From the NCBI RefSeq assembly GCF_031157275.1, contig NZ_JAVIFW010000030.1, positions 1-64,000 of the forward strand: a stretch of 64,000 nt of DNA, given 5' to 3'. The stretch's first letter is position 1, and every line of letters begins with the position of its first letter. Of this stretch, positions 24,889-33,150 are shown one piece after another. The translations under genes were made by a program, and so were the position numbers. The notes under the pieces were generated by a model that did not search any database, was not told where the DNA came from, and saw only the letters and a program-made list of their open reading frames with translations. The stretch is from Streptomyces sp. LHD-70 (GTDB lineage: Bacteria > Actinomycetota > Actinomycetes > Streptomycetales > Streptomycetaceae).

Positions 24889-26454
24889 TCAGGCGGACTC
24901 GGCCGCCGGCTCGGACTTCTTCTGGGGGCCCGCTCCCTTGAGCGGCACCTCCTTGACGAACAGCGCCGCGAGGAACGCCAGGACCGCGATCGCCGAGCCG
25001 AGCAGGAACGCCCCGTGCGTGCCGGACGACACCGCGAACTGGTAGGCCTCCCGCATCGCGTCCGGCAGCTTCGCCAGGCTCGCCGCGTCCAGCTGGGCGT
25101 TGGGCAGCGCGCCGCCGCCACCGGGGACCCGCTCCGCCATCTCGTGGGCGACGCGGTTGTTGAACAGGGCGCCCATGACGGCGACGCCGAAGGAGCTGCC
25201 GAGCGTACGGAACAGGGTGGTCGAGGAGGAGGCGACGCCCATGTCCTTCATCTCGACGCTGTTCTGCGCCACCAGCATGGTGATCTGCATCAGGAAGCCC
25301 ATGCCCGCGCCGAGCACCGCCATGTAGATGCCGGAGGTCAGCTGGGACGTGCCGGTGTCCATCTGGGCGAGCAGGAACAGGCCCGTCACCATCAGGGCGC
25401 CACCCGCGATGGGGAAGATCTTGTACTTGCCGCTGTTGGTCGTGACCCGGCCCGCGATCAGCGAGACCACCATCATCGAGAGCAGCATCGGCAGCAGCAG
25501 GAGGCCGGAGTTGGTGGCCGAGGCGCCCTGCACGGACTGCTGGTAGAGCGGCAGGAAGAGCACCGCTCCGAACATCACGAAGCCGGTGATGAAGCCGATC
25601 ACGGACATCAGCGTGAAGTTGCGGCTGCGGAAGATGTGCAGCGGCATGATCGGGTCGGCCGCCCGCGTCTGCGAGTACAGGAACGTGCCGAGCGCCACCA
25701 CGCCGAGCACGGAGAGGCCGACGATCATGGCCGAGCCCCAGGCGTACTCCGTACCGCCCCAGGTCGTGACCAGGACGATCGCGGTGATGCCGATGGTCAG
25801 GAGGGCCGCGCCGAGATAGTCGATCCGGGCCTGCGAGCGCTTCTTCGGCAGGTGCAGGACGATCGTGACCATGGCGAGGGCGATCACGCCGAGCGGCAGG
25901 TTGATGTAGAAGGACCAGCGCCAGCCCCAGTTGTCGGTGATGGTGCCGCCGACCAGGGGCCCGCCGATCATGGCGAGCGCCATCACGCCGGCCATCATGC
26001 CCTGGTAGCGGCCGCGCTCGCGGGGCGGGATCAGGTCGCCGATGATCGCCATCACGCCGACCATCAGACCGCCGGCGCCGAGGCCCTGGACCGCGCGGAA
26101 GCCGATCAACTGGCCCATGTCCTGGGCCATTCCGGAGAGCGCGGAGCCGATCAGGAAGATCACGATCGAGGTGAGGAAGATGCCCTTCCGCCCGTACATG
26201 TCGCCGAGCTTGCCCCAGATCGGGGTGGACGCGGCGGTGGCGAGCGTATAGGCGGTGACCACCCAGGACAGGTGCTCAAGGCCGCCCAGCTCGCCCACGA
26301 TCGTCGGCATCGCAGTGCCGATGATCATGTTGTCCAGCATCGCGAGCAACATCGCGATCATCAGCGCAAGCAGCACCACCCGCACGCTGCGCTTCGGCGG
26401 TTCGGCCGCCTGCTTCTCCGGCTCGGCCGCCACCGCGGCCTCGGATATCGCCAT
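24889..26454 (-). CDS. DHA2-family multidrug exporter (major facilitator superfamily)
   Basis: 521 residues with about 14 predicted membrane helices, the EmrB/QacA layout. Motif A is GKLGDMYGRKG between helices 2 and 3, motif C is in AMIGGPLVGG, and an acidic residue in helix 1 (MLDNMIIGTAMPTI) fits proton coupling. ATG 26454 is preferred because GGGGAG lies eight bases upstream; GTG 26463 overlaps that ribosome site. It is divergent from a TetR gene across a large palindrome and is almost certainly repressed by it. Confidence 0.92.
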   Translation of the reverse strand: MAISEAAVAAEPEKQAAEPPKRSVRVVLLALMIAMLLAMLDNMIIGTAMPTIVGELGGLEHLSWVVTAYTLATAASTPIWGKLGDMYGRKGIFLTSIVIFLIGSALSGMAQDMGQLIGFRAVQGLGAGGLMVGVMAIIGDLIPPRERGRYQGMMAGVMALAMIGGPLVGGTITDNWGWRWSFYINLPLGVIALAMVTIVLHLPKKRSQARIDYLGAALLTIGITAIVLVTTWGGTEYAWGSAMIVGLSVLGVVALGTFLYSQTRAADPIMPLHIFRSRNFTLMSVIGFITGFVMFGAVLFLPLYQQSVQGASATNSGLLLLPMLLSMMVVSLIAGRVTTNSGKYKIFPIAGGALMVTGLFLLAQMDTGTSQLTSGIYMAVLGAGMGFLMQITMLVAQNSVEMKDMGVASSSTTLFRTLGSSFGVAVMGALFNNRVAHEMAERVPGGGGALPNAQLDAASLAKLPDAMREAYQFAVSSGTHGAFLLGSAIAVLAFLAALFVKEVPLKGAGPQKKSEPAAESA

Positions 26455-26470
26455 CGAGATCACTCCCCGT

Positions 26471-26543
26471 ACTTACTTGCCGCCCGGCTAGTTGGCTACT
26501 ATGAGGGAAGGTAGACCGTAAACTAGCCGGGCGTCAAGTAAGT
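26471..26543. promoter_or_regulatory. Bidirectional promoter-operator between exporter and TetR
   Basis: Two 23-base arms (26471-26493 and 26521-26543) are inverted copies matching at 22 of 23 positions, separated by 27 bases. Each arm carries a -35-like box pointing inward: TTGCCG (26477-26482, plus) and TTGACG (26532-26537, minus). The paired -10 boxes are TATGAG at +17 and TACCTT at +18. The design suggests two repressor sites that shut both promoters together. Confidence 0.75.
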
Positions 26544-26589
26544 TCAGTTCGCGTACGACGACGGCCGAGCGCAGCCGCAGGAGAACACG

Positions 26590-27180
26590 ATGAGCAGCAA
26601 CGCAGGCGCCCGCCCCCGCCGGGGCAATACGCGGCAGCGGATCCAGGACGTCGCCCTGGAGCTCTTCGCCGAGCGCGGGTACGAGAAGACCTCGCTGCGG
26701 GAGATCGCGGAACGGCTCGAGGTCACCAAAGCGGCGCTCTACTACCACTTCAAGACCAAGGAAGACATCCTCGGCAGCCTCTTCGAGGACCTGACGCGGC
26801 CGATCGACGAGCTGATCGAGTGGGCCGGCGAGCAGCCGCGCACGCTGGAGACCAAGCAGGAGATCCTGCGCCGCTACAGCGAGGCGCTCGCCGGAGCGGA
26901 ACGCCTCTTCCGGTTCATGCAGGAGAACCAGGCGACGATGCGGGAGCTGCAGACCGGCGAGGAGTTCAAGGCCCGCATGCTGCGCCTGCTCGACGTCCTG
27001 CGCGAACCGGACGCCCCGCTCACCGACCAGGTCCGCTGCTTCAGCGCGCTGTTCTCGATGCACGCCGGGATGTTCGCCCTCAAGGACGTCGAAGGCGACC
27101 CCGAGGAGAAGCGCAGGGCCATCCTCGAGGTCGCCACCGATCTGGTCACCCAGGCCCACTCGGGCCGGGAATCCCGCTGA
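26590..27180 (+). CDS. TetR-family repressor of the adjacent exporter
   Basis: 196 residues. The N-terminal helix-turn-helix (TRQRIQDVALELFAERGYEKTSLREIAERLEVTKAALYYHFKTK) is a textbook TetR domain with the YYHF recognition helix. The C-terminal part is a ligand-binding helical bundle. AGGAG precedes the ATG. It shares the palindromic intergenic region with the DHA2 exporter, so drug-inducible self-repression is the likely mode. The natural inducer is unknown. Confidence 0.92.
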   Translation: MSSNAGARPRRGNTRQRIQDVALELFAERGYEKTSLREIAERLEVTKAALYYHFKTKEDILGSLFEDLTRPIDELIEWAGEQPRTLETKQEILRRYSEALAGAERLFRFMQENQATMRELQTGEEFKARMLRLLDVLREPDAPLTDQVRCFSALFSMHAGMFALKDVEGDPEEKRRAILEVATDLVTQAHSGRESR

Positions 27181-27202
27181 GGAGCGGGCGCGCGCAGACG
27201 CC

Positions 27203-27901
27203 TCAGAAGTTCACGCCGAGGGAGCGCATGAAGCTGGCGGGGTTGATCGCCGTGCCGTAGTTCGCGGCCGTACGGATCTCGAAGTGCAGGTGCGGACCGC
27301 TGGAGTTGCCGGTGTTGCCGGAGCGGGCGATCTCCTGGCCGGTCTTCACCTTCTGGCCGATCTTGACGCCGACCTTGGACAGGTGCGCGTACTGCGAGTA
27401 GCGGCCGTTGTCGTGCTTGATCACCACGGCGTTGCCGTACGCGGGACCGTCACCGGCGCCGTTGGGGCCGGCCTTGACGACGGTGCCGTTGTGCACGGCG
27501 GCGACCTTGGTGCCGACGGGCACGGCGAAGTCCTGGCCGGAGTGCTTGCTCGACCACATGCCGCCGGCCTGGGCGTAGCTGGCGCTCAGCGTGTAGTTCT
27601 TGACCGGGTTGCCCCAGCCGGTCGCCTTCTTCTTCGCGGCGGCCTTGGCCTCGGCCTTCTTCTTCGCGGCGGCCTCGGCCTTCTTCGTGGCGGCCTGGGC
27701 CTGAGCCTCGGCCTGCGCCTTGACGGCCTGCGCCTCGACAGAGGCGGACGCACCGGTGAAGCCACCGCCCGAGCTCTGCTCGGCGGCCATGGCAACCCCC
27801 GCGCCGAGCGTCGCCGCCACGCCGACACCAGCGGCGAGAACGGTCGCCCGGGTACGGAACAGCGACGACTTGGATATGTGGGACTCGGCGCGCTTCGACA
27901 T
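27203..27901 (-). CDS. Secreted M23 peptidoglycan endopeptidase
   Basis: 232 residues. A signal peptide ends near AMAA (residue 40). An Ala/Lys-rich helical linker follows (AEAAAKKKAEAKAAAKKK), then a LytM/M23 domain with zinc ligands HSGQDF (His, Asp) and HLHFE. M23 enzymes cut peptide cross-links in peptidoglycan. ATG 27901 with GGAGG nine bases upstream sets the start; the in-frame extension upstream covers the leader RNA. It is preceded by a long structured non-coding region. Confidence 0.92.
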   Translation of the reverse strand: MSKRAESHISKSSLFRTRATVLAAGVGVAATLGAGVAMAAEQSSGGGFTGASASVEAQAVKAQAEAQAQAATKKAEAAAKKKAEAKAAAKKKATGWGNPVKNYTLSASYAQAGGMWSSKHSGQDFAVPVGTKVAAVHNGTVVKAGPNGAGDGPAYGNAVVIKHDNGRYSQYAHLSKVGVKIGQKVKTGQEIARSGNTGNSSGPHLHFEIRTAANYGTAINPASFMRSLGVNF

Positions 27902-28407
27902 CACGGATGACCTCCAGGGGGTGGGGGCGGTCCGGACATCGGCGTCCGGAGCAAAGACATGGGCGGACCCGGCCGACGAACCTCTGCGACCGGGCTGCCC
28001 CACCTTGGTAACCCGCCCCCACCGCCGGGCTCAAACAGCCCATCTACTACCAAAGCTCGTATGGAGGCAGGGGAACGATGGCCTCTTGACGCTCTTTGGG
28101 CGCCCTTCCGGAGACCTTTGGAAATCATCCTGGAAGTGGTGTTTAGCCCCACTTCAGTAGCTTATTGAGGGACATGAACGCCCTAGTTGCCCCCGACTCG
28201 CCCGATTCGGGACTTTAGTCCCGAAGGTTGCCTGCCGAAGGTCCCCCACCCCCCGGGACCGGCGTCGACTATTCCGGCTAGTACCCCTCGAAACGCCTGT
28301 GCGTCATGTCACCGCGGGGCAAGATCGAACCCTGCCGGGATGTGACCGGGGCTACTCGTACAGGGGGGGGCGGAGAGGGGCTCGGGGCTCGGTGCGAGCG
28401 GCCGAAG
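27902..28407 (-). promoter_or_regulatory. Long leader and intergenic region upstream of the M23 gene
   Basis: No gene is supported in these 500 bases. Reading toward the M23 gene there are nested hairpins: CCCGG/CCGGG around 27977-28004, GGGCGG/CCGCCC enclosing it, and TCCGGAC/GTCCGGA around 27931-27950 just before the ribosome site. A perfect 8-bp hairpin TTCGGGAC-TTTA-GTCCCGAA lies at 28206-28225. Streptomyces wall-hydrolase genes often have c-di-AMP (ydaO) riboswitches, but I do not see the conserved ydaO core, so the leader remains unassigned. Confidence 0.4.
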
Positions 28408-28455
28408 GCCAGCAAAAAAGGGGCCGGCCGACTGCCAGCAAAAAAGGGGCCGGCC
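28408..28455 (-). repeat. 26-bp direct duplication of the clpC terminator flank
   Basis: GCCAGCAAAAAAGGGGCCGG and two further bases occur at 28408-28429 and again at 28434-28455. On the minus strand each copy supplies half a terminator stem plus six T. Only the first-reached copy has the full opposing arm. Confidence 0.9.
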
Positions 28456-28487
28456 CCGAACCGATGTCTCGGTTCGGGGCCGGCCCC
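28446..28487 (-). terminator. Strong intrinsic terminator of clpC
   Basis: A perfect 19-bp stem (28446-28464 with 28469-28487) around a 4-base loop is followed on the minus strand by TTTTTT. It starts 25 bases after the clpC stop. A real T tract is rare in this GC-rich genome and makes this the clearest factor-independent terminator of the window. Confidence 0.93.
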
Positions 28488-28512
28488 TTGCTGCCTGCTG
28501 GCTACAGCCGAC

Positions 28513-31035
28513 TCAGCCCTTGGTCAGGTCCGGGCCGGAGCCGCCCGCGGCGGCGTCCACCGGCGGCACGTCCGGCAGCGGCGACTTCTCCTCGCCGCGG
28601 AAGGTGAAGGTCTGCTGCTCGCCCTCGCCCTCCGTGTCCACGACCACGATGTGACCGGGGCGCAGCTCGCCGAAGAGGATCTTCTCCGACAGGCTGTCCT
28701 CGACCTCGCGCTGGATCGTGCGGCGCAGCGGCCGTGCGCCCAGGACCGGGTCGTAACCCTTCTTGGCGAGGAGCTCCTTCGCGGACTGGGAGAGCTCGAT
28801 GCCCATGTCCCGGTCCTTCAGGCGCTCGTCCACCTTGTCGATCATCAGGTCGACGATCCGCAGGATGTCGGCCTGGCTGAGCTGCGGGAAGACGACGACG
28901 TCGTCGACACGGTTGAGGAACTCGGGGCGGAAGTGCTGCTTGAGCTCGTCCGAGACCTTGTTCTTCATGCGCTCGTAGTTGGACTTCGTGTCGCCCTGCG
29001 CCGCGAAGCCCAGGTTGAAGCCCTTGGAGATGTCACGGGTGCCGAGGTTGGTCGTCATGATGATGACCGTGTTCTTGAAGTCGACGACCCGGCCCTGGGA
29101 GTCGGTCAGGCGACCGTCCTCCAGGATCTGCAGGAGCGAGTTGAAGATGTCCGGGTGGGCCTTCTCGACCTCGTCGAAGAGGACCACGGAGAACGGCTTG
29201 CGGCGCACCTTCTCGGTGAGCTGGCCGCCCTCTTCGTACCCGACGTAGCCGGGGGGCGAGCCGAAGAGGCGCGAGACCGTGTGCTTCTCGCTGAACTCCG
29301 ACATGTCGAGGGAGATCATCGCGTCCTCGTCGCCGAAGAGGAACTCGGCGAGCGCCTTGGACAGCTCGGTCTTACCGACACCGGACGGGCCGGCGAAGAT
29401 GAACGAACCGCCGGGGCGCTTCGGGTCCTTGAGGCCCGCGCGCGTACGCCGGATGGCCTTGGAGAGCGCCTTGACCGCGTCGTTCTGGCCGATGACGCGC
29501 TTGTGCAGCTCGTCCTCCATGCGCAGCAGACGCGAGGACTCCTCCTCGGTCAGCTTGAAGACCGGGATGCCGGTGGCGGTCGCGAGGACCTCGGCGATCA
29601 GATCGCCGTCGACCTCGGCGACGACGTCCATGTCGCCGGCCTTCCACTCCTTCTCCCGCTTGGCCTTGGCGGACAGGAGCTGCTTCTCCTTGTCCCGCAG
29701 CGAGGCGGCCTTCTCGAAGTCCTGCGAGTCGATCGCGGACTCCTTGTCGCGGCGGACTCCGGCGATCTTCTCGTCGAACTCGCGGAGGTCCGGCGGCGCG
29801 GTCATCCGGCGGATGCGCATCCGGGAACCGGCCTCGTCGATCAGGTCGATCGCCTTGTCCGGCAGGAAGCGGTCCGAGATGTACCGGTCGGCCAGGGTCG
29901 CGGCCTGGACGAGGGCCTCGTCGGTGATGGACACACGGTGGTGCGCCTCGTACCGGTCGCGCAGGCCCTTGAGGATCTCGATGGTGTGCGGCAGCGACGG
30001 CTCCGCGACCTGGATCGGCTGGAAGCGGCGCTCGAGCGCGGCGTCCTTCTCCAGGTACTTGCGGTACTCGTCGAGCGTCGTCGCACCGATGGTCTGCAGC
30101 TCACCGCGGGCCAGCATCGGCTTGAGGATGCTGGCGGCGTCGATGGCGCCCTCGGCGGCACCCGCACCCACGAGCGTGTGCAGCTCGTCGATGAACAGGA
30201 TGATGTCGCCGCGGGTGCGGATCTCCTTGAGGACCTTCTTCAGGCGCTCCTCGAAGTCACCGCGGTAGCGGGAGCCCGCGACCAGCGCGCCCAGGTCGAG
30301 GGTGTAGAGGTGCTTGTCCTTGAGGGTCTCGGGCACCTCGCCCTTGACGATGGCCTGGGCGAGGCCCTCGACGACGGCGGTCTTGCCGACGCCGGGCTCA
30401 CCGATCAGGACCGGGTTGTTCTTCGTACGGCGGGACAGCACCTGCATGACCCGCTCGATCTCCTTCTCGCGCCCGATGACCGGGTCGAGCTTGGACTCAC
30501 GAGCGGCCTGGGTGAGGTTCCGGCCGAACTGGTCGAGGACCAGGGACGTGGAGGGCGTGCCCTCGGCAGGACCGCCGGCGGTGGCGGTCTCCTTGCCCTG
30601 GTAACCGGAGAGCAGCTGGATGACCTGCTGCCGCACCCGGTTGAGATCGGCGCCCAGCTTCACGAGGACCTGGGCGGCGACGCCCTCGCCCTCGCGGATC
30701 AGGCCGAGCAGGATGTGCTCCGTGCCGATGTAGTTGTGGCCCAGCTGAAGAGCCTCGCGGAGCGACAGCTCCAGGACCTTCTTGGCACGAGGGGTGAAGG
30801 GGATGTGCCCGGACGGGGCCTGCTGGCCCTGGCCGATGATCTCCTCCACCTGCTGGCGGACCGCCTCGAGCGAAATCCCGAGGCTCTCCAGGGCCTTAGC
30901 GGCGACACCCTCACCCTCGTGGATCAGGCCCAGGAGGATGTGCTCGGTGCCGATGTAATTGTGGTTGAGCATCCGGGCTTCTTCCTGAGCCAGGACGACA
31001 ACCCGCCGCGCGCGGTCGGTGAACCTCTCGAACAT
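28513..31035 (-). CDS. clpC: ClpC AAA+ unfoldase of the Clp protease
   Basis: 840 residues. Two Clp-N repeats (about 1-150) are followed by two AAA+ modules. The first Walker A is GEPGVGKTAV and the second is GPSGVGKTE. The UVR motif lies in the middle domain between the modules. It unfolds substrates for ClpP. GGAG lies ten bases before the ATG. The transcript has a 150-base or longer leader, and the upstream DNA carries a SigR-type promoter and two ClgR-like boxes, fitting control by disulfide stress and by protein damage. Monocistronic. Confidence 0.97.
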   Translation of the reverse strand: MFERFTDRARRVVVLAQEEARMLNHNYIGTEHILLGLIHEGEGVAAKALESLGISLEAVRQQVEEIIGQGQQAPSGHIPFTPRAKKVLELSLREALQLGHNYIGTEHILLGLIREGEGVAAQVLVKLGADLNRVRQQVIQLLSGYQGKETATAGGPAEGTPSTSLVLDQFGRNLTQAARESKLDPVIGREKEIERVMQVLSRRTKNNPVLIGEPGVGKTAVVEGLAQAIVKGEVPETLKDKHLYTLDLGALVAGSRYRGDFEERLKKVLKEIRTRGDIILFIDELHTLVGAGAAEGAIDAASILKPMLARGELQTIGATTLDEYRKYLEKDAALERRFQPIQVAEPSLPHTIEILKGLRDRYEAHHRVSITDEALVQAATLADRYISDRFLPDKAIDLIDEAGSRMRIRRMTAPPDLREFDEKIAGVRRDKESAIDSQDFEKAASLRDKEKQLLSAKAKREKEWKAGDMDVVAEVDGDLIAEVLATATGIPVFKLTEEESSRLLRMEDELHKRVIGQNDAVKALSKAIRRTRAGLKDPKRPGGSFIFAGPSGVGKTELSKALAEFLFGDEDAMISLDMSEFSEKHTVSRLFGSPPGYVGYEEGGQLTEKVRRKPFSVVLFDEVEKAHPDIFNSLLQILEDGRLTDSQGRVVDFKNTVIIMTTNLGTRDISKGFNLGFAAQGDTKSNYERMKNKVSDELKQHFRPEFLNRVDDVVVFPQLSQADILRIVDLMIDKVDERLKDRDMGIELSQSAKELLAKKGYDPVLGARPLRRTIQREVEDSLSEKILFGELRPGHIVVVDTEGEGEQQTFTFRGEEKSPLPDVPPVDAAAGGSGPDLTKG

Positions 31036-31191
31036 CGTTAATCGCTCCTCAGAGCGGTCAGGCAGTAGAGGGGTCGGTCCCCTCCCTGTCCTTCCGCAGC
31101 TTAGTCCCGCAAGCGGGGACCGCTCATTCCAACTGCCGACACCCGGCCCTACTTCCCGGAGGATCTCCTGCCACGAACGCCGACATCTGCT

Positions 31192-31220
31192 CCAACCCGA
31201 TGGTGCGAGACGATGTTCCC
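31192..31220 (-). promoter_or_regulatory. SigR-type (thiol stress) promoter of clpC
   Basis: Minus strand: GGGAAC (31215-31220), an 18-base spacer, and GTTGG (31192-31196). The SigR consensus as I know it is GGGAAT-N18/19-GTT. Transcription would start near 31186, about 150 bases before the clpC ATG. clpC belongs to the SigR regulon in S. coelicolor. Confidence 0.65.
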
Positions 31221-31251
31221 GCAGGCCAGGCAGTTACCCCCATCGCCAGTA

Positions 31252-31265
31252 CGCCGATGGCGAAC
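31252..31265 (-). promoter_or_regulatory. ClgR-like box 1 upstream of clpC
   Basis: Minus strand GTTCGC-CATCG-GCG matches CGC-N5-GCG with the conserved GTT flank. ClgR activates clp and lon genes in actinobacteria. It lies about 32 bases upstream of the SigR-type -35, a usual activator position. Confidence 0.55.
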
Positions 31266-31357
31266 GTGAGACGTCCGAGCCTGCGTGTCGCCCCTCCCCA
31301 CTAGGGATGTCTTACCCGTAGGGACTGACACTCCATGCGGCGCGCACCGGTTCCCTC

Positions 31358-31371
31358 CGCTACGGGCGAAC
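31358..31371 (-). promoter_or_regulatory. ClgR-like box 2 upstream of clpC
   Basis: Minus strand GTTCGC-CCGTA-GCG, the same pattern as box 1, 106 bases further upstream. It may serve a second, more distal promoter (for example TGTCAG with a 17-base spacer to TCCCTA near 31302-31330). The rest of the 440-base gap between clpC and the next gene shows no coding potential. Confidence 0.5.
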
Positions 31372-31476
31372 ACCCTTGCGCCCCCTTAGCTCTGCGAGCG
31401 CCCCGAATTCGGGCACAGTAAGCAGCCAGTCACGCACGCTGCGTAACCCAAGGCGCTCTTGAGAGTTGCTCCAGGC

Positions 31477-32052
31477 ATGTCGCCCGCGATCCCGCTCCCG
31501 CGCGAACCGGCCGCCGCTCCCGGCGATCCGGTGCAGCAGTGGTACGAGAACGAGCTCGGCTGGGCGACGGCCGCGGGGCCGCCGGCTCAGCTGGTGGCGG
31601 GGCTGCGCTTCGACGTCCTCGAGGTCCCGGCCGACGCGGGCTTCGCCGTCCTGCGGCGGCTCGGCGCCAAGGCCGCGACGGGTCCGGTGGCGCTCGACGG
31701 GAACACGGTGCGGTTCCTGGTCGCCGCGGGCAGCGCGGACGAGCTGCCGGGGCTGCTCGAATGGCTCGAGTGGGGCGGCCTCGCGAGGGATCTGCGGGCC
31801 GTGGGGGCGGGCTGCCTGGTGCCCGCACCGCTGCCGCCCGGCCGGCCCGGCCCCCGGGAAGCCGCCGTCTGGCTGCGGCCCCCCGGTCCGGGGCGCGAGG
31901 TGGAGCCGACCCTGCCGACACTGTCGGCTCTCACCGGTCTCGGGAAGGGTGCGGGCACTCCCGATCTCGTACGACTCGTGGATACGGCGGCGACTCAGTG
32001 CCACCGGCTCCGGTTGCTGCGCGCGAGCGCTCAGCCGTTGGCCTTCTCGTAG
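31477..32052 (+). CDS. Conserved Streptomyces protein next to lsr2 (SCO3374-like)
   Basis: About 191 residues, rich in Ala, Gly, Pro and Leu, with no signal peptide or membrane helix. A segment near the start (PVQQWYENELGWATAAGPPAQ) resembles the N terminus of bifunctional DNA primase/polymerase-type proteins in Streptomyces, but no catalytic motif can be seen. ATG 31477 or TTG 31459 could start it; neither has a good ribosome site. Its last 22 bases overlap the 3' end of lsr2 on the other strand. Confidence 0.65.
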   Translation: MSPAIPLPREPAAAPGDPVQQWYENELGWATAAGPPAQLVAGLRFDVLEVPADAGFAVLRRLGAKAATGPVALDGNTVRFLVAAGSADELPGLLEWLEWGGLARDLRAVGAGCLVPAPLPPGRPGPREAAVWLRPPGPGREVEPTLPTLSALTGLGKGAGTPDLVRLVDTAATQCHRLRLLRASAQPLAFS

Positions 32053-32366
32053 GCCTCACGGATCGAGGCGGGGACGCGGCCGCGGTCGTTGACCTCGTAG
32101 CCGTTCTCCTTCGCCCACGCGCGGATCTGTGCGGTGTTCTCGCTACCGCCGGAAGCGGCGCGCGCCTTGCCGCGGCCGCCCGCGGAACGGCCTCCGGTGC
32201 GACGGCCACCCTTCACGTAGGGCTCGAGGAGACCCCGGAGCTTGTCCGCGTTGGCGGTGGTGAGGTCAATCTCGTACTGCTTGCCGTCCAGAGCGAACGT
32301 CACGGTCTCGTCCGCCTCGCCGCCGTCGAGGTCGTCGACAAGAAGGACCTGAACCTTCTGTGCCAC
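32031..32366 (-). CDS. lsr2: Lsr2 nucleoid-associated xenogeneic silencer
   Basis: 111 residues. An N-terminal dimerisation domain (AQKVQVLLVDDLDGGEADETV) and a basic Gly/Arg linker lead to the C-terminal DNA-binding domain with an AT-hook-like core NDRGRVPASI (the RGR motif). It coats AT-rich, often foreign DNA and silences it. GTG 32366 is chosen because AAAGGA sits seven bases upstream; the longer frame would place this ribosome site inside the gene. DNA upstream (about 32435-32500) is locally AT-rich and may bind Lsr2 itself. Confidence 0.96.
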   Translation of the reverse strand: MAQKVQVLLVDDLDGGEADETVTFALDGKQYEIDLTTANADKLRGLLEPYVKGGRRTGGRSAGGRGKARAASGGSENTAQIRAWAKENGYEVNDRGRVPASIREAYEKANG

Positions 32367-32598
32367 CGGATTTCCTTTCATCGATAACTTCAGGTCCCGC
32401 TACCGTCAGCGCGTCCGCCGCAGTTTCCCGGGCCCGGTTATATGGAGTACGTCGGAAAGCAAACCGCTTTTGCCGGAAAAACACAAACCCCCGGTTGAGA
32501 CCGAGACCTCAAGAGCCCTTGAAACGTGCGCGTTTCGGACATAGCACCGCCGCAGACCGGTAGTGATCTCAACGGCCCGTATAAACCGAGGCGCATGC

Positions 32599-33141
32599 TC
32601 AGAGGTGCAGAAGCATGCGGCTGTTCCCCAAGGTGTTGGGTTTCACTCGTTCGAGACCGAGGAACTCCGCGACGCCTTCGTCATAGGACCGAAGCAGCTC
32701 GCTGTAGACATCTGTGTCGACCGGAGTCTCACCGATCTCCACGAAGCCGTGCTTGACGAAGAAGTCCACTTCGAAGGTGAGACAGAAAACCTTGCGCACA
32801 CCGAGCCAGCGGGCGGTCTGCACCAACTTGCCGAGCAGTTGATGCCCCACGCCGGAACCCTTGACATCGGAGTTCACGGCGAGCGTGCGTACTTCGGCGA
32901 GGTCTTCCCACATCACGTGCAGCGCACCGCAGCCGACGACCTGTGCGTTGTCGTCGCGTTCCGCGACCCAGAACTCCTGGATGTCCTCGTAAAGCGTCAC
33001 CGTGGCTTTGTCGAGGAGGATGCCGTCGCCCGAGTAGGAGTCGATGAGGTCACGCACGGCGGGGACATCGCTGGTACGTGCCCTGCGGATGGTGACGGGT
33101 TTTGCGGGTGCATCGGGATACGCGGGGATCTCTGCTGGCAT
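32599..33141 (-). CDS. argA: Amino-acid N-acetyltransferase (ArgA-type GNAT)
   Basis: 180 residues of the short GNAT-type N-acetylglutamate synthase known from actinobacteria. The acetyl-CoA loop is VKGSGVGHQLL, with the family-specific stretch RKVFCLTFEVDFFVKHGF. It would acetylate glutamate for arginine synthesis. TAGCGT lies six bases before the ATG with no ribosome site, so it is probably leaderless. It follows the BlaI-type gene by nine bases. Confidence 0.85.
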   Translation of the reverse strand: MPAEIPAYPDAPAKPVTIRRARTSDVPAVRDLIDSYSGDGILLDKATVTLYEDIQEFWVAERDDNAQVVGCGALHVMWEDLAEVRTLAVNSDVKGSGVGHQLLGKLVQTARWLGVRKVFCLTFEVDFFVKHGFVEIGETPVDTDVYSELLRSYDEGVAEFLGLERVKPNTLGNSRMLLHL

Positions 33142-33150
33142 GTCCGGACG

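Noticed and set aside
27902..28140. ydaO/c-di-AMP riboswitch
   Set aside because: The conserved core sequences could not be found by eye; kept only as an unassigned structured leader.
28070..28140. SigE- or SigR-type promoter for the M23 gene
   Set aside because: No GGAAC/CGTC or GGGAAT/GTT pair with proper spacing was found.
28310..28380. tRNA-like stretch (GGTTCGATC on the minus strand)
   Set aside because: Only a T-loop-like sequence; no matching acceptor, D or anticodon arms.
28306..31041. 911-residue frame opposite clpC
   Set aside because: Antisense shadow; no ribosome site or domain, and it runs through the clpC terminator.
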